From positions 1 to 64,000 of the forward strand of contig CAUYLG010005114.1 of assembly GCA_963573385.1 (NCBI GenBank): 64,000 bases of DNA. The letters are read 5' to 3'. This stretch comes from Cacajao melanocephalus (taxonomy: Eukaryota; Chordata; Mammalia; Primates; Pitheciidae). Below are positions 1-15,539 of the stretch, one piece after another (the stretch's first letter is position 1; each line of letters starts with the position of its first letter). A program made the position numbers and the translations under genes. The notes under the pieces are model-generated. The model made no database searches, was not told the DNA's origin, and was given only the letters and a program-made list of their open reading frames with translations.

Positions 1-101
1 GGGTTTGGGGGTTGTTTAATTTCTCCCCTGTTTTTTGACGATAGGTTTCATTTTATGTCGCCACCTTACTCCCGCCGGGGTAACTTACAACGACCTTTAA
101 T
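1..101. other. Unidentified stretch ending at a poly(A) run
   Basis: I do not recognise this sequence. It carries several CpGs, more than most non-island human intergenic DNA, and runs directly into about 25 A residues. That arrangement looks like the 3' end of a retroposed transcript, but an AATAAA-like hexamer lies only at the A-run boundary, and the 5' part is outside the window. No reading frame or known RNA was identified. Confidence 0.3.
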
Positions 102-138
102 AAAAAAAAAAAAAAAAAAAAAAAAAGAATGAGAGATC

Positions 139-171
<33 letters not shown>

Positions 172-197
172 ACACACAGAGAGACAGAGAGAGAGAT
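102..197. repeat. Poly(A) followed by (GA)n/(CA) microsatellite
   Basis: An uninterrupted A run at 102-126 is followed by GA dinucleotide repeats with short CA and GACA interruptions to about 196. This is low-complexity DNA of the kind that grows from retroposon tails. Confidence 0.9.
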
Positions 198-688
198 GTT
201 AGCCATTGAAAGAGCTACTCTAGAGCTTCGTGGCCCATGTGACCCAAACTTAGCCAATCGGGGCATCACATTCCCCAGGCCATGGTGACTGGTTTAGGAT
301 GTGACCCAATCAAAGCCAAAGCGTTTAGTTCCTATGACATTTGTAGGAGATGCATATGCCCTCCTCTCCACCAGGCTTCAACCTGGAAGAAGGGAAAGCC
401 TGGATATGCCAGGATCCATGCAGATAAAAGACTCCCAGTCAAGGGAGCAAAACCAACACAGAGAGAGAAACTGAATTATGTGATTTTCACACCCTGAATC
501 CACCGTATCTGAAATTCATCCAAACCTTTAGATGGGGTTTTACAAGACAATACATTCTTTTTTGTCCTTTGACCGTAAGAGTCCAAACTTCAGGGTCCCC
601 ACCTCCTTACTTGCAATCAAAGAGTCCTGACATAGTGGAAGACAGCTTGGAGTCGGAAAAGGAGTGAAGACTGCAGCAGCTGTGTGAA
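198..688. other. Intergenic DNA, no gene seen
   Basis: No coding evidence. Phrases such as the paired GTGACCCAA motifs near 240 and 300 suggest an old interspersed repeat, but I cannot name the family. Confidence 0.4.
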
Positions 689-1245
<557 letters not shown>

Positions 1246-1249
1246 AAGT

Positions 1250-1710
1250 GCAAGAGATCAGGGCAGTAGCAATAGAAACAGGCAGACGGAGATGGATGGG
1301 AGCCATCCCTGCAGTGCCAACTAAAAGTAATAGCAGCCTTAAATCTTTTTTTTGAATAAGACAGGCTTGTGATTAATATTAATAACAAAATGTTATTTAG
1401 TTGACTTGAACAAAATCCCTGGAGTCAAATTTATAATAGCTGTGACTTATCGCAGGCCTCATGCGCCAGGTGTTTTATGTACATTAAATTAAATCTTCAC
1501 CCCAGCCTGTCAATGGAGCTATGATGTGGTGACTCCACAGATCCAGTTTATTCTGAGGAACTGAAGGCAACTCCAGGGGATTCTGTAAGCAAATCACAGC
1601 AATTCCATCCTCCTTTGCTATGGCTAGATCATGGAGGAGCAGGCCTAGGCCAATTAGGATCAGCAGGGAAAGCTTCTTGCTGTGAGAAAGGATGTAAGAA
1701 AAGATGCTCT
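1250..1710. other. Intergenic DNA, possible MIR trace
   Basis: No gene seen. A weak MIR-like segment (CGCCAGGTGTTTTATGTACA) lies near 1,463-1,600. Confidence 0.35.
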
Positions 1711-2273
<563 letters not shown>

Positions 2274-2388
2274 AAAAGGTGCTCTCTTTTGCTGGATATG
2301 AACAGGGAATTTTGTGACCCTGGCTGTTCCTGGCAGCCACCTTAACAAGCAGCCTGATAATGGAGAAGAGCAGAGCAAGAAAATCCTA

Positions 2389-2737
<349 letters not shown>

Positions 2738-2859
2738 AAGAAAATCCTAGAGAAATGGATCCAGTTCTCCCATCACACCCAGCTCGAAGCTAATCAATCT
2801 CTGGAAGTCCGGTTATGCGAGTTATGTAACCCAAAGGCATACCTCCAAGTGAGTCAGTT

Positions 2860-2990
2860 GCATTTCTGTTATTTCATTCAATTTTACAGTGAGGAAATCA
2901 AGACTTTGAGTCAATTACTCAAGATACCCTAGCTAGTAAAGTTAAGAGCTGGATTCCGCTCCAAATGAGTCTCATCCCAAAGCTTTCGCT
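2860..2990 (+). repeat. MIR-like fragment
   Basis: It follows the MIR order: ATTTTACAGTGAGGAAATCAAG, a diverged TAA(G)TTACTCAAG core, then AGAGCTGGATTC. Edges are approximate. Confidence 0.5.
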
Positions 2991-3059
2991 CATCCTAATA
3001 AACTGAGCCAAGAAAGTGACTTGGCTCCCGTTCTGATTCATCTGCTTACCTACTGAGAT

Positions 3060-3531
<472 letters not shown>

Positions 3532-3532
3532 C

Positions 3533-3692
3533 TAGCCCTGTAGCATCAGCTTCATTTGGGAGCTTGTTAGAAATGCAAATTATTCAGCCCCATCTCAGAC
3601 CTACTGGATGGGAAAGTTTATGAGTGGGGTGAGTAATCTTTGTTTTAACAGTCCTGGGTGTATTGATTCAGATCACACTGAGGTTTGAGAGA
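3533..3692 (+). mobile_element. MER5-like DNA transposon remnant
   Basis: It matches the remembered MER5A/B consensus: GTAGCATCA, GGGAGCTTGTTAGAAATGCA, TCTCAGACCTACTGGAT, then GTTTGAGAGA. This is a non-autonomous hAT-type element. Confidence 0.7.
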
Positions 3693-3975
3693 AAAGAAAA
3701 ATAGCTCAGGGCAGTCTGAGTTATGTGAAGTATGCAAAATTTCTCAGGTCCACTGAGACTTGTGTATGGGAGTTCAGGCACACTCCCACCTCCACATGCC
3801 TGGGGACAATTGTTTAAAGATATTTTGTTTCAGACTAGCTGCCTCCCCCATTTCCTTCAGGTTCCTGAAATTTGTGATACAAAGAACAGTGTATAGACAA
3901 TAGCTTATGCTATTTTTTTTTCTACTTTCTCACCATTCCTATTCAACTTTATGTTATGCCTCTTCTTTTTTCCTT

Positions 3976-4530
<555 letters not shown>

Positions 4531-4542
4531 CCCCATTTGTAG

Positions 4543-4788
4543 CTGCTGCTAGTTGGAGCATATATTCAGGGCAACTTGAATCTATGCTTCTTGTTGGCCA
4601 TCCTCAAGCTTTGGGCTTGAATAAATCCTATACTTAATCCTATTTTCTCAATCTCGTTATTTAACGTTGACAAGAGCCATAGAGTTATATAGATTTGCTC
4701 CAATCTAGGTAGTACACACATCTGCGGGCTCAGTCGCAGCTGTTTGGGATAGTTTCCTGACTCTGTTTCTTAAAATTAGCACTTTCAG
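4543..4788. other. Intergenic DNA, nothing recognised
   Basis: Unique-looking sequence between two Alus. No gene or repeat recognised. Confidence 0.4.
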
Positions 4789-5033
4789 CCTGGCTGGATG
4801 ACTCACACCTGTAATCCCAGCACTTTGGGAGGCTGAGGAGGGAAAACTGCTTGAGCCCTGGAGTCCCAGACCAGCCCGGGCATCATAGGGATACCTCATC
4901 TCTGCAAAAAATAAAAATATTTAGCTGGGCATGGTGGTGCACCAGGAGGTTGGGGCTGCAGTGAGCCACGATTGCGCTACTGCACTCCAGCCTGGGCAAC
5001 AAAGCAAGACCCTGTCCCTAAAAATAAAATAAA
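4789..5033 (+). mobile_element. Alu (AluJ-like), internally deleted
   Basis: A sense Alu with an old AluJ-type phrase (GCTTGAGCCCTGGAG). Part of the right arm is missing between GTGGTGCACC and AGGAGGTTGGGG. It ends in an AAAT-rich tail. Confidence 0.92.
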
Positions 5034-5327
5034 GATGAGCACTTTCACGAGTAAAGTGGGTTGGAGGCTAGGAACAGGAATCGAACACGTTCTCTGTCCC
5101 CTCAGCACCTTGACTATAGAAGTTTTGTTTATCTTCCCCTTCCTAGCACCCACAGCAGCACCTGGAATATAGTCGGGCTAAAGAGTCTGCGAACTGCATG
5201 AATGTAAGCTCCATGTGGCCGTGTGCCGCCACCCTGCCAGCGCGACGCTCCGCACGTAAAAGACGCTCAGTAAAGCTTTGCGGAATGAATGGGGCAAAGG
5301 AAGTGAAAGAGAAACCGCGCCTTTACT

Positions 5328-5366
5328 AAAATGGCAGCCCGGGCTCCCTTTACCAAGATGGCTGCC
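5328..5366 (+). promoter_or_regulatory. Tandem YY1-type elements
   Basis: AAAATGGCAGCC (5,328-5,339) and AAGATGGCTGCC (5,355-5,366) both match the extended YY1 motif AANATGGCNGCC. They lie 27 bp apart in the same orientation, upstream of the likely start sites. Such sites are usually near or just downstream of a TSS, so an additional upstream start is possible. Confidence 0.75.
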
Positions 5367-5397
5367 GGCCCGCGTGGACAGACGGGCGGTGGGCGCA

Positions 5398-5436
5398 GGG
5401 GGCGTGGCCAGAGAGGCGGGGCCAGAAGGCGGGGCC
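5398..5436 (+). promoter_or_regulatory. Three GC boxes (SP/KLF)
   Basis: GGGGGCGTGGCC (5,398-5,409), GAGGCGGGGCC (5,413-5,423) and AAGGCGGGGCC (5,426-5,436) are closely spaced SP1/KLF-type boxes. Confidence 0.75.
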
Positions 5437-5501
5437 AGTGGGAGCCGTCAGGTGCGGCCCCGCCCTCCGCCCGCTCCCCCGGCTCGCCCCGCTCGATTCC
5501 G

Positions 5502-5507
5502 GATTGG
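5502..5507 (-). promoter_or_regulatory. Inverted CCAAT box
   Basis: GATTGG within CCGGATTGGTCCGG is an NF-Y type CCAAT box on the minus strand. At the usual 60-100 bp distance it predicts initiation near 5,570-5,610. Confidence 0.65.
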
Positions 5508-5561
5508 TCCGGTTCCAGCGCCGCAGCCCGGCGGCCACGCTGTGAGGCCGCCCGGCGCTCG

Positions 5562-5571
5562 CCACTTCCGG
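5562..5571 (-). promoter_or_regulatory. ETS/GABP site
   Basis: CCACTTCCGG is the reverse complement of CCGGAAGTGG, a high-quality ETS (GABP-type) site. In CpG-island promoters these typically lie within tens of bases of the TSS. Confidence 0.7.
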
Positions 5572-5642
5572 CGCGTTGGCGCTGTTGGTCGGAGGTGGCC
5601 GCGCGGTACTAGCGGGCGGCTCAGGGGCAGGCGCGAGCAGGG

Positions 5643-5720
5643 ATGCTCTCGGGGGCGGCGGCAGCGGCCTTGTGGGCTGAGGCGGCGAGGACAGCGCGGG
5701 CCCCTGGGCCTCTACCCTGA
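5643..5720 (+). promoter_or_regulatory. Upstream ORF 1 (25 codons)
   Basis: An ATG at 5,643 opens a 25-codon Ala-rich ORF ending TGA at 5,720. It matters only if transcription starts upstream of it. The context (AGGGATGC, G at -3) is moderate. It is not in frame with XPO6. Confidence 0.5.
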
Positions 5721-5954
5721 GCCGGCCGCCTGGGCCGCGCAGCGGAGGCCCCGTCAGCCTCCGCCCCTTCAACCTCCGGGCCGGGCCCGCCGCCACCTCT
5801 GCCCGCGGAGGCCGGGGAGCCCCTGCCTGGGCCCGCAGCCTCCCCCGCGGGGGTCGGGCCCGGGCGGGGGTCCCGAGCCGCTGCCTTCCTCGCCGGCATC
5901 CGAGCCCCATTTCCTGCTTTTTCAGATTCCTTGTGGAGGGGCGGGTGGGTCTGG

Positions 5955-6010
5955 ATGAATTGTCTCGGGGGCCCCCGATGAGGCGACCCAGGTGGCCCTG
6001 CCCTTTTTAG
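5955..6010 (+). promoter_or_regulatory. Overlapping upstream ORFs 2 and 3
   Basis: ATG at 5,955 gives 8 codons, ending TGA at 5,979-5,981. ATG at 5,978 overlaps that stop (ATGA) and gives 10 codons, ending TAG at 6,008-6,010. The ATGA overlap could allow termination-coupled restart, which is inference. Confidence 0.5.
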
Positions 6011-6083
6011 AGGGTCCCCACGGGGCCCAGTGGGAAAGGGTTGTCTTTGCACGGACGGGGGACTTCCCGAGTCTGCCGGGACC

Positions 6084-6092
6084 ATGACCTGA
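6084..6092 (+). promoter_or_regulatory. Minimal upstream ORF 4 (Met-Thr-stop)
   Basis: ATG ACC TGA, two codons, 71 bases before the XPO6 start codon. The -3 base is A? no: the context is GGGACC before ATG, with A at -3, so initiation is plausible. After such a short ORF, reinitiation at the main ATG is likely. Confidence 0.5.
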
Positions 6093-6162
6093 ACTGTGCG
6101 AGCAGGACGTGTCCGAAGTCGAAGAACCAGCTCATCTGAGCCGCCCTCTTCCGAAGGCCAGC

Positions 6163-6165
6163 ATG
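6163..6165 (+). CDS. XPO6: XPO6 coding exon 1: start codon only
   Basis: The ATG is the last codon of exon 1 and abuts a strong donor (ATG/GTAAGT). Joined to exon 2 it reads ATG GCA TCT GAA GAA, Met-Ala-Ser-Glu-Glu, the known exportin-6 N-terminus. After splicing the start context is CCAGCATGG, with A at -3 and G at +4, a strong Kozak match; the +4 G comes from exon 2. The start was chosen because exon 2 has no other in-frame ATG before residue 15 and the joined frame is open. If intron 1 is retained, the frame stops soon after the donor. Confidence 0.93.
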
Positions 6166-6431
6166 GTAAGTGGGATCGGAGCCCCCTTCCCTCCTGGGGT
6201 GCCCTGCCGCAGGGGTGGGAAGGGGCCCCGGGGCTGCTGAGCCATCGCTTTTCTCCCTATGGCGGGGAGAGGCGCGTGCCGAGCCTGGCCGGTGACACAT
6301 GCGTGCAGAGTGTGCAGCCCTGGCCCTGCGCTCCCATCCCCCCAGGGGTGATGGCTCAGGCCTGGGAGGGCCCTGGGAGCACAGCAGGCACAACCCTTGC
6401 ATCTGGTGTTTGCCTCCTGCAGCTCCTCCGG

Positions 6432-6615
6432 CAATAACTATCGTTTATTCAGGGTTTACTACTTGCCAAGGCCCTGCCCAAAGTGATTGACGTGCGGTAG
6501 TATTTGATGATCACGCCAACCCTCTGTTCGGAAGTGGGGAGACTGAGGCACGGAGTAATTAATTCCCCCGCTCAAGGTCAAGCGACTTTTAAGTAACAGT
6601 TAAGATTTGAACCTA
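6432..6615 (+). repeat. MIR element
   Basis: A good MIR colinear match: TTTATTCAGGGTTTACTACTTGCC, GGGGAGACTGAGGCACGGAG, CAAGGTCAAGCGACTTTTAAG and GATTTGAACCTAGGCA. It lies just downstream of the CpG island in intron 1. Confidence 0.8.
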
Positions 6616-7590
<975 letters not shown>

Positions 7591-7750
7591 AGTCCATATA
7601 TTTTAACATACATATGTACACAGTATGTATTGTGGCAGATCAGTTAAGCTCTTAGTTCCAATTTCCTCGACTGTGAAATTTGGGGATAGAAATTGTTTAA
7701 AGAATAATCTAGAGGTATGAGGTATAACATTTAGTGGCTGATGAAAGTAG

Positions 7751-8660
<910 letters not shown>

Positions 8661-9381
8661 TGAATTTTCAGTAGCCACCATATACCAGGGCCTAGGACAC
8701 GTGCAGATGACCAAGACACACTGTCCTACCCTTGGGAAACTTACAGCATTTCTTTAGGATCTTTGGACAGAATTTTGTTATTGACTGAGCTAGCCAAGCA
8801 CACCTGTATTCAGATTTCATTTTAATTGGCAGTCAGTAGAGCATCATAGGAATGACCACCTTTGAGTAATGAATTGTAAAGTAGTTGGCTTCATGACCTC
8901 CATGTGCATTTTTTCTGAGGTACATTGCCAGTCAAAGTTTTCGTCACCTAGACCTCAGTTATTTAAGTACACACGGGGTGGCTATAGTTGATATGAATGG
9001 GATTGTCCTTTTTGTGTCACTGACACAGTGGTTCATCTGTAGGTATCCCAGGGTCAGGGGCTTGCGTGGGGTAGGCCCTGTCCCCCAAAGGCAAGGAAAC
9101 TATTGCCTGGCTGGTGTCTTACAGGTGAAGGGTCTTTTCCTTGGGATCCCAGCTCTTTCTTTATTCCAGGAAATTATTTCCTCTCCATTTCTTGCTGATT
9201 TAACATTTTTACTTTTAAGGGTGTTAACTGGCATAAGTTTGACCCTTTTTAATAAGAAGACTTTAAAAAGAAGACTTTTTAAATGTTCAACTCTAATAAG
9301 ACTTGAAATTGGTGGACTGTAATAAAAACTATCACTTATTAAGCATCTTTGATGTACTAGCTATTCTTCACTTACTACTCC
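8661..9381. other. Intron 1 sequence, nothing firm
   Basis: No exon or RNA gene seen. A weak L2-like phrase lies at about 8,670-8,750; the rest looks unique. Confidence 0.4.
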
Positions 9382-9674
9382 TTTTTTTTGAGACAGAGTC
9401 TTGCTCTGTGCCCAGGCTGGAGTGCAGTGGCTCGATCTTGGCTCACTACAACCTCCGCCTCCTTGGGTTCAAGAGATTCTCCAGCATTAGCCTCTCGAGT
9501 AGCTAGGATTACAGGTGCCTGCCACCTTGCCTGGCAAATTTTTTTGGTATTTTTAGTAGAGACAGGGTTTTACTGTGTTGGCCAGCCTGGTCTCAAACTC
9601 CTGACCTCAGATGATCCACCCGCCTTGGCCTCCCAAAGTGCTGGTATTATAGGCAGGAGTCACTGTGCCTGGCC
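9382..9674 (-). mobile_element. Alu (AluS-like)
   Basis: Complete antisense Alu from a short T run to GTGCCTGGCC. Confidence 0.94.
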
Positions 9675-10343
<669 letters not shown>

Positions 10344-10356
10344 CCCATGGATTCTT

Positions 10357-10749
10357 AAGTGGTGTAACATGTTAGAGATTCCCATTACTTCATTGAGAAG
10401 TTGTTAGTATTGAGTGAGCTGTTACGTAATGTGACAATTGTGTGTAAAATTGAGTTTTTGCTTATATTAGCATTTCTTTTTTAGTTGCTTAGAAATTGAA
10501 TTGCCTACTAAGTTTTCTTATTTTTTTTTATATCAACTACCATGAATGCCCCCTGTAATGGAGGCAGAATCAGAACTTAAATTTGGCCATTCACATGGCA
10601 TGTTATCCACTTGTTCACCACAGCGTTGCATTGTACCCTATGCTCTGAGAGGTACTAAGAAGACATGGGGTACAGGGAGATGGCAGGGAAACGTTCAGCA
10701 GTACGCAGAGGTTTTGTATGTCAGTCACAGCATTAGAGATAGTCTGGAG
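10357..10749. other. Intron 1 sequence, nothing recognised
   Basis: No exon, RNA gene or repeat recognised. Confidence 0.4.
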
Positions 10750-10760
10750 AAAAAGTTACA

Positions 10761-11205
<445 letters not shown>

Positions 11206-11370
11206 AAAAAGTTACACTTCAAGAAATGACTTGAATAGCTTCTGAAAAAATTAGTACACGACATGGTTCAAATCACCTGATAAAACCAAAATGTGGTCAG
11301 CAAAATTAATGTAGTATAAAGAAATAGGTAGATTAAGCCAGAGTTTTTAAAATTGGTTTTAATTTTTAAT

Positions 11371-11668
11371 TATTTATTTATTGAGACAGGGTCTTGCTCT
11401 TTTGCTCAGGCTGGAGTGCAGTGGCATAATCACAGCTCACAGCTGTGACCTTGTGGTCTAAAGCAATCTCCTTACTTCAGCCTCCTCAGTAGCTGGGACT
11501 ACAGGCCCATGCCACCATGCCCAGCTAATTTTTTATTTTTAATTTTTTTGTAGAGAGTGGGGGTTGCTCTGTTGCCCGGCCTGGTCTTGAACTTCTGATT
11601 TCAAGCAGTCCTCCTGCCTCAGCCTCCCAAAATGCTGTGATTACAGGTGTGAGCCACCGCACCAGTCC
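11371..11668 (-). mobile_element. Alu (AluJ-like)
   Basis: Old antisense Alu with diverged arms, starting from an ATTT-rich tail. Confidence 0.92.
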
Positions 11669-11756
11669 AAATAACCATGAAATAATGTATTGACTTCCTG
11701 CTATGAAGTTTATAATCCTAGGTGCTGTGGTTGCAATATAACAATATAATAGTTAA

Positions 11757-12285
<529 letters not shown>

Positions 12286-12289
12286 GGGT

Positions 12290-12560
12290 AATATTTAATA
12301 CTACCTCTGCCCTTCGGGAGTCCTTTAGTGGGGGAGATAAGATGACACTCTGAAAATACAAGACTGTGATAAGGTGATAGTAGTAGAATGTATTGGTGCA
12401 AAGGACATTGGTACAAAGATTGCATAGATACCGACCTGAGAGAGATTGGCTGAGGAGAAGAGTCAGGGAAGGCTTCCCAGAGGGGATATTTGAGTCTTGA
12501 AGGATGTGGAAGAGTTTGACACTTGGACAAAGAAAGAAAGGGCCTTCTAAGTACAAGTTT
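12290..12560. repeat. L2-like fragment
   Basis: The phrase GGAAGGCTTCCCAGAGGGG then TTTGAGTCTTGAAGGATG is typical of L2. Edges approximate. Confidence 0.5.
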
Positions 12561-12848
12561 CTTGCAGATAGTTACAAAGATAAGATATAGCAACAAAGAT
12601 AATAGAAAATAATAGTTATGAAGCAAGAGTGAAGGAAATAATAAACGTTGGTTGGGTGGTGGGACTTTCTAGGGCTGTATATGGATACCTACGCACATAG
12701 ATACATGCGGTACACAAACATGGTATTTTTTTATCTGAAACCTTTACTCCTACTTTCCTGGCCAGTTATTGTCCTATTTCTTTGTTCCCCTTTGCAACCA
12801 AACTCCAGGAAAGAGTGGTCTGTACCTGGTTTCTAATTCTTCACTTTC
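12561..12848. other. Intron 1 sequence, nothing recognised
   Basis: No exon or repeat recognised. Confidence 0.35.
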
Positions 12849-12860
12849 ACTTCTCTCATT

Positions 12861-13158
<298 letters not shown>

Positions 13159-13171
13159 TACTTCTCTCATT

Positions 13172-13324
13172 ATTTTTTGACACAGGATCTCTCTCTGTCG
13201 CCTAGGCTGGAGTGCAGTGGAGCAACCATATCTCACAGCAGCCTCAAACTCCTGGGCTCAAGGGATCCCTCTGCCTTGGCCTCTCAAAATGCTGGGATTA
13301 CAGGTGTGAGCCCCCAGACCCGGC
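13172..13324 (-). mobile_element. Short Alu, monomeric or deleted
   Basis: About 150 bp of antisense Alu, old type (CTCCTGGGCTCAAGGGATCC). It passes from right-arm-like to left-arm-like sequence without the linker, so it is either internally deleted or a free monomer. Confidence 0.85.
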
Positions 13325-13559
13325 TTTACTCTCTCTTAATCTCACGTATCAAGGTCCCTCCCACCAGTGTTGCTAAATCCAGTGGTTAGCTGTCAGTCCT
13401 TATCTTAGCGGATCTGTCAGTAGCATCAGACATGCTGAGTACCTTTCTGCAGTTCAGTCTTTTGTCGCTTGGCCTCTGGGACACTAAGGTGTGCTCTTGG
13501 TTTTCCTCCTGCTGGGCTGGTTGTTTCTTCCTCGTCTCATAGCCAGAACACTCTAGGCC

Positions 13560-14105
13560 TTGATTAGTGCATTCTTCAGGATACCTGTAACCCAACATCT
13601 CTCTCTCCTCGGTTCCAGTTCTCCTGTCTCCAGCTGCCTGCATGACATCCAAGCTGGTTTGTGTGACGGGTCACATCTCCCCTCCTAGCTTTGCTCCTTT
13701 AGCTCTTGCTGGCTCTGCTGCAGCTCCCTTGGCCTCCTTATCTCTTCAGATCTTCTGAGGGTGTTCCTGCTCCAGGGCTTTGGCCTGGCTCCCTGCCTCT
13801 GCTTGGACCATGCTCTCCCTAAGCATGCTTGACTAAACCTTTAAGCCTCAAGACTCACTTTCCCGTGGGGCCTACCCTTGCCACCCTGTTTAAAATGGTA
13901 ATCCCACTTTAGCACTTCCAGTCCTCACATCCTGCTGTACTTCTTTCCGTACAATTGTGTAACATTTTATGTACTCAGTGTTATTTATGAGATTGGTCTT
14001 TTGTTGTCTCCTGCTAAAATGTTAACTAGGGAATCTCTCTTTTGTTCGTGTATCCCAAGAGTCTAGAGCAGTTCTAGGCATAAGGGGCAATTAAATTGTG
14101 GTAGG
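13560..14105. repeat. L2 fragment
   Basis: L2-like order: GCTCCAGGGCTTTGGCCTGG, TGCCTCTGCTTGGACCATGC, then an end region with GCAGTTCTAGGCATAAGGGG. Diverged. Confidence 0.5.
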
Positions 14106-14893
14106 GATATTGTTGAGGTCTTGGATGTTCAAAGGGAGGGAGGGAGTAAGCTAGGCTCCCTAGGATGGATGGAAGTTTCGGTAAAGAATGTGAAGAAGTA
14201 GCTGGAGAGAAAGCTGTCAAGGTAGTTTGTGGCTAGATGATGGAGGTTCTCCAGGACTGTACTAGGGAGTTCGGCTTTCTTTTGTTGGATGGTTTTTCCT
14301 GAAAGGAAACTCAGTCAATCTGGTGTGTGTAGGTTAGATGAGGGAAACCAGATGTTACACCATGCCTTGTGGATGTGACAGGGCCTGTTCTTGCATGTGT
14401 AATTCGTAGTTGAGAGGAAGACCTGGGCAAGGGAGTTGTCACTTAAAACTGATTCCAGAGTTAAGAGATGAGAAAGAAGGAAAAGCACAAGCTGAATTTT
14501 GGAAGCCTATAACCTGGCGATTAGGAGTAGTAGAAAGTTTCAATCGGTTGGTGGTTTGGATTTGGTAGGAGGAAACGATAACAGGTAAACTGATGGGAAG
14601 AGATGACAGGAGATGGGCCATGGCTGATAAAATATGGGATGGGCTGTCTCCGGAGGTAGGTAAGCATTTGTGGTGCTGTTGAGATGAAGGTAATTGGCCC
14701 TGGGCCAGAGAAGGATGCTGAAGACCGTAAGTAGTTGGACTGCGCAAACATGTCTGTCTAAGCCAAGGAAGATGTGGTGGCACAGCCAGTGTTGAAAAGG
14801 TAGGAATTTCTGAAAGTGTAGTTGCTACTCTCCGCCTCTACTTTTTCAACCTCCCACCTCTCCTTTCCCCTGTCATTCATTCTACAACCCGTT
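14106..14893. other. Intron 1 sequence, nothing recognised
   Basis: About 790 bp with no exon, RNA gene or nameable repeat. Confidence 0.4.
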
Positions 14894-14903
14894 GCAGACT
14901 GAC

Positions 14904-15196
14904 TTTTTTTTTGAGACGGGGTCTTGCTCTGTCGCCTAGGCTGGTGTGCAGTGGGGCAATCATGTCTCACTGCAGCCTCTATCTCCTGGGGCTCAGGCAG
15001 TCCTTCCACCTCAGCTTCCTGAGTAGCTAGGACCTATAGGTGTGCATCGTCACGTCTGGCCAATTTTGTATTTTTTATAGAGACGAGGTTTCACTGTGTT
15101 GCCCAGGCTGGCCTTGAGCTCCTGGGCTCAAGTGATCCTCTGGCCTCAGCCTCCCAGGATGCTAGGATTATAGGTGTGAGCCACTGCACCTGGCCA
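14904..15196 (-). mobile_element. Alu (AluJ-like)
   Basis: Antisense Alu with target duplication GCAGACTGACTTTT (14,894-14,907) and GCAGACCGACTTTT (15,197-15,210). Confidence 0.95.
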
Positions 15197-15210
15197 GCAG
15201 ACCGACTTTT

Positions 15211-15535
15211 TGTTTTTACCACTTTCAAGATTATGTATAACCTGTGTGTGCTGAGCCCAGTATGAATGCATATTTTCAGTCCTTAGGCCATTTGACCTCC
15301 CTGTGTGGCCTTTGGCAGCCACTGATCCCCTTTTCTTTTCGTGAAACACTATTCTTCTTGGCTCCCGTGGCATCCATGATATGACTTTCTTGGTTTAGCC
15401 TCCTATAGCTGCAGCTATAACCCATGTACCAATGAAAACTAAACCTCCCTCACCAGCCTTAGATATCCAAAGTGTCCTGACAACATCAAATTAAATGTGT
15501 CTTAAACCAAATCCATCATCTTCCTCTCAGGTTAG
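15211..15535. other. Intron 1 sequence, nothing firm
   Basis: No exon or nameable repeat; may continue into the L2-like sequence that follows. Confidence 0.35.
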
Positions 15536-15539
15536 TGCC

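Larger units (their letters stand above)
5600..6162 (+). other. XPO6: XPO6 exon 1, 5' untranslated region
   Basis: GC-rich leader running from an estimated TSS near 5,600 to the base before the start codon. The 3' limit is certain because the donor ATG/GTAAGT follows directly. The 5' limit is inferred from the CCAAT and ETS positions and could be off by up to about 100 bp. The leader contains four short upstream ORFs. Unspliced smaller leaders are possible. Confidence 0.7.
5220..6330. promoter_or_regulatory. XPO6: CpG-island promoter of XPO6
   Basis: A sharp change to GC- and CpG-rich DNA begins near 5,220 and fades after about 6,330. It is the only such stretch in the window and surrounds the first exon. 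No TATA box is evident. The motifs are those of a housekeeping promoter: YY1, GC boxes, CCAAT and ETS. A divergent antisense transcript is possible but not visible from sequence. Confidence 0.92.

Noticed and set aside
1..101. Nuclear mitochondrial or rRNA insertion
   Set aside because: A few words resemble mitochondrial 16S rRNA in reverse complement, but the similarity breaks after about a dozen bases.
463..480. Possible CRISPR-like or tandem direct repeats in the GA/CA and AT tracts
   Set aside because: Simple microsatellites in a mammalian genome. No spaced repeats of the CRISPR kind occur anywhere in the window.
5278..5958. Long ORFs on both strands over the CpG island (up to 226 codons)
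   Set aside because: GC-rich DNA has few stop codons. The translations are low-complexity Arg/Pro/Gly/Ala, and the region is explained by promoter and 5' leader.
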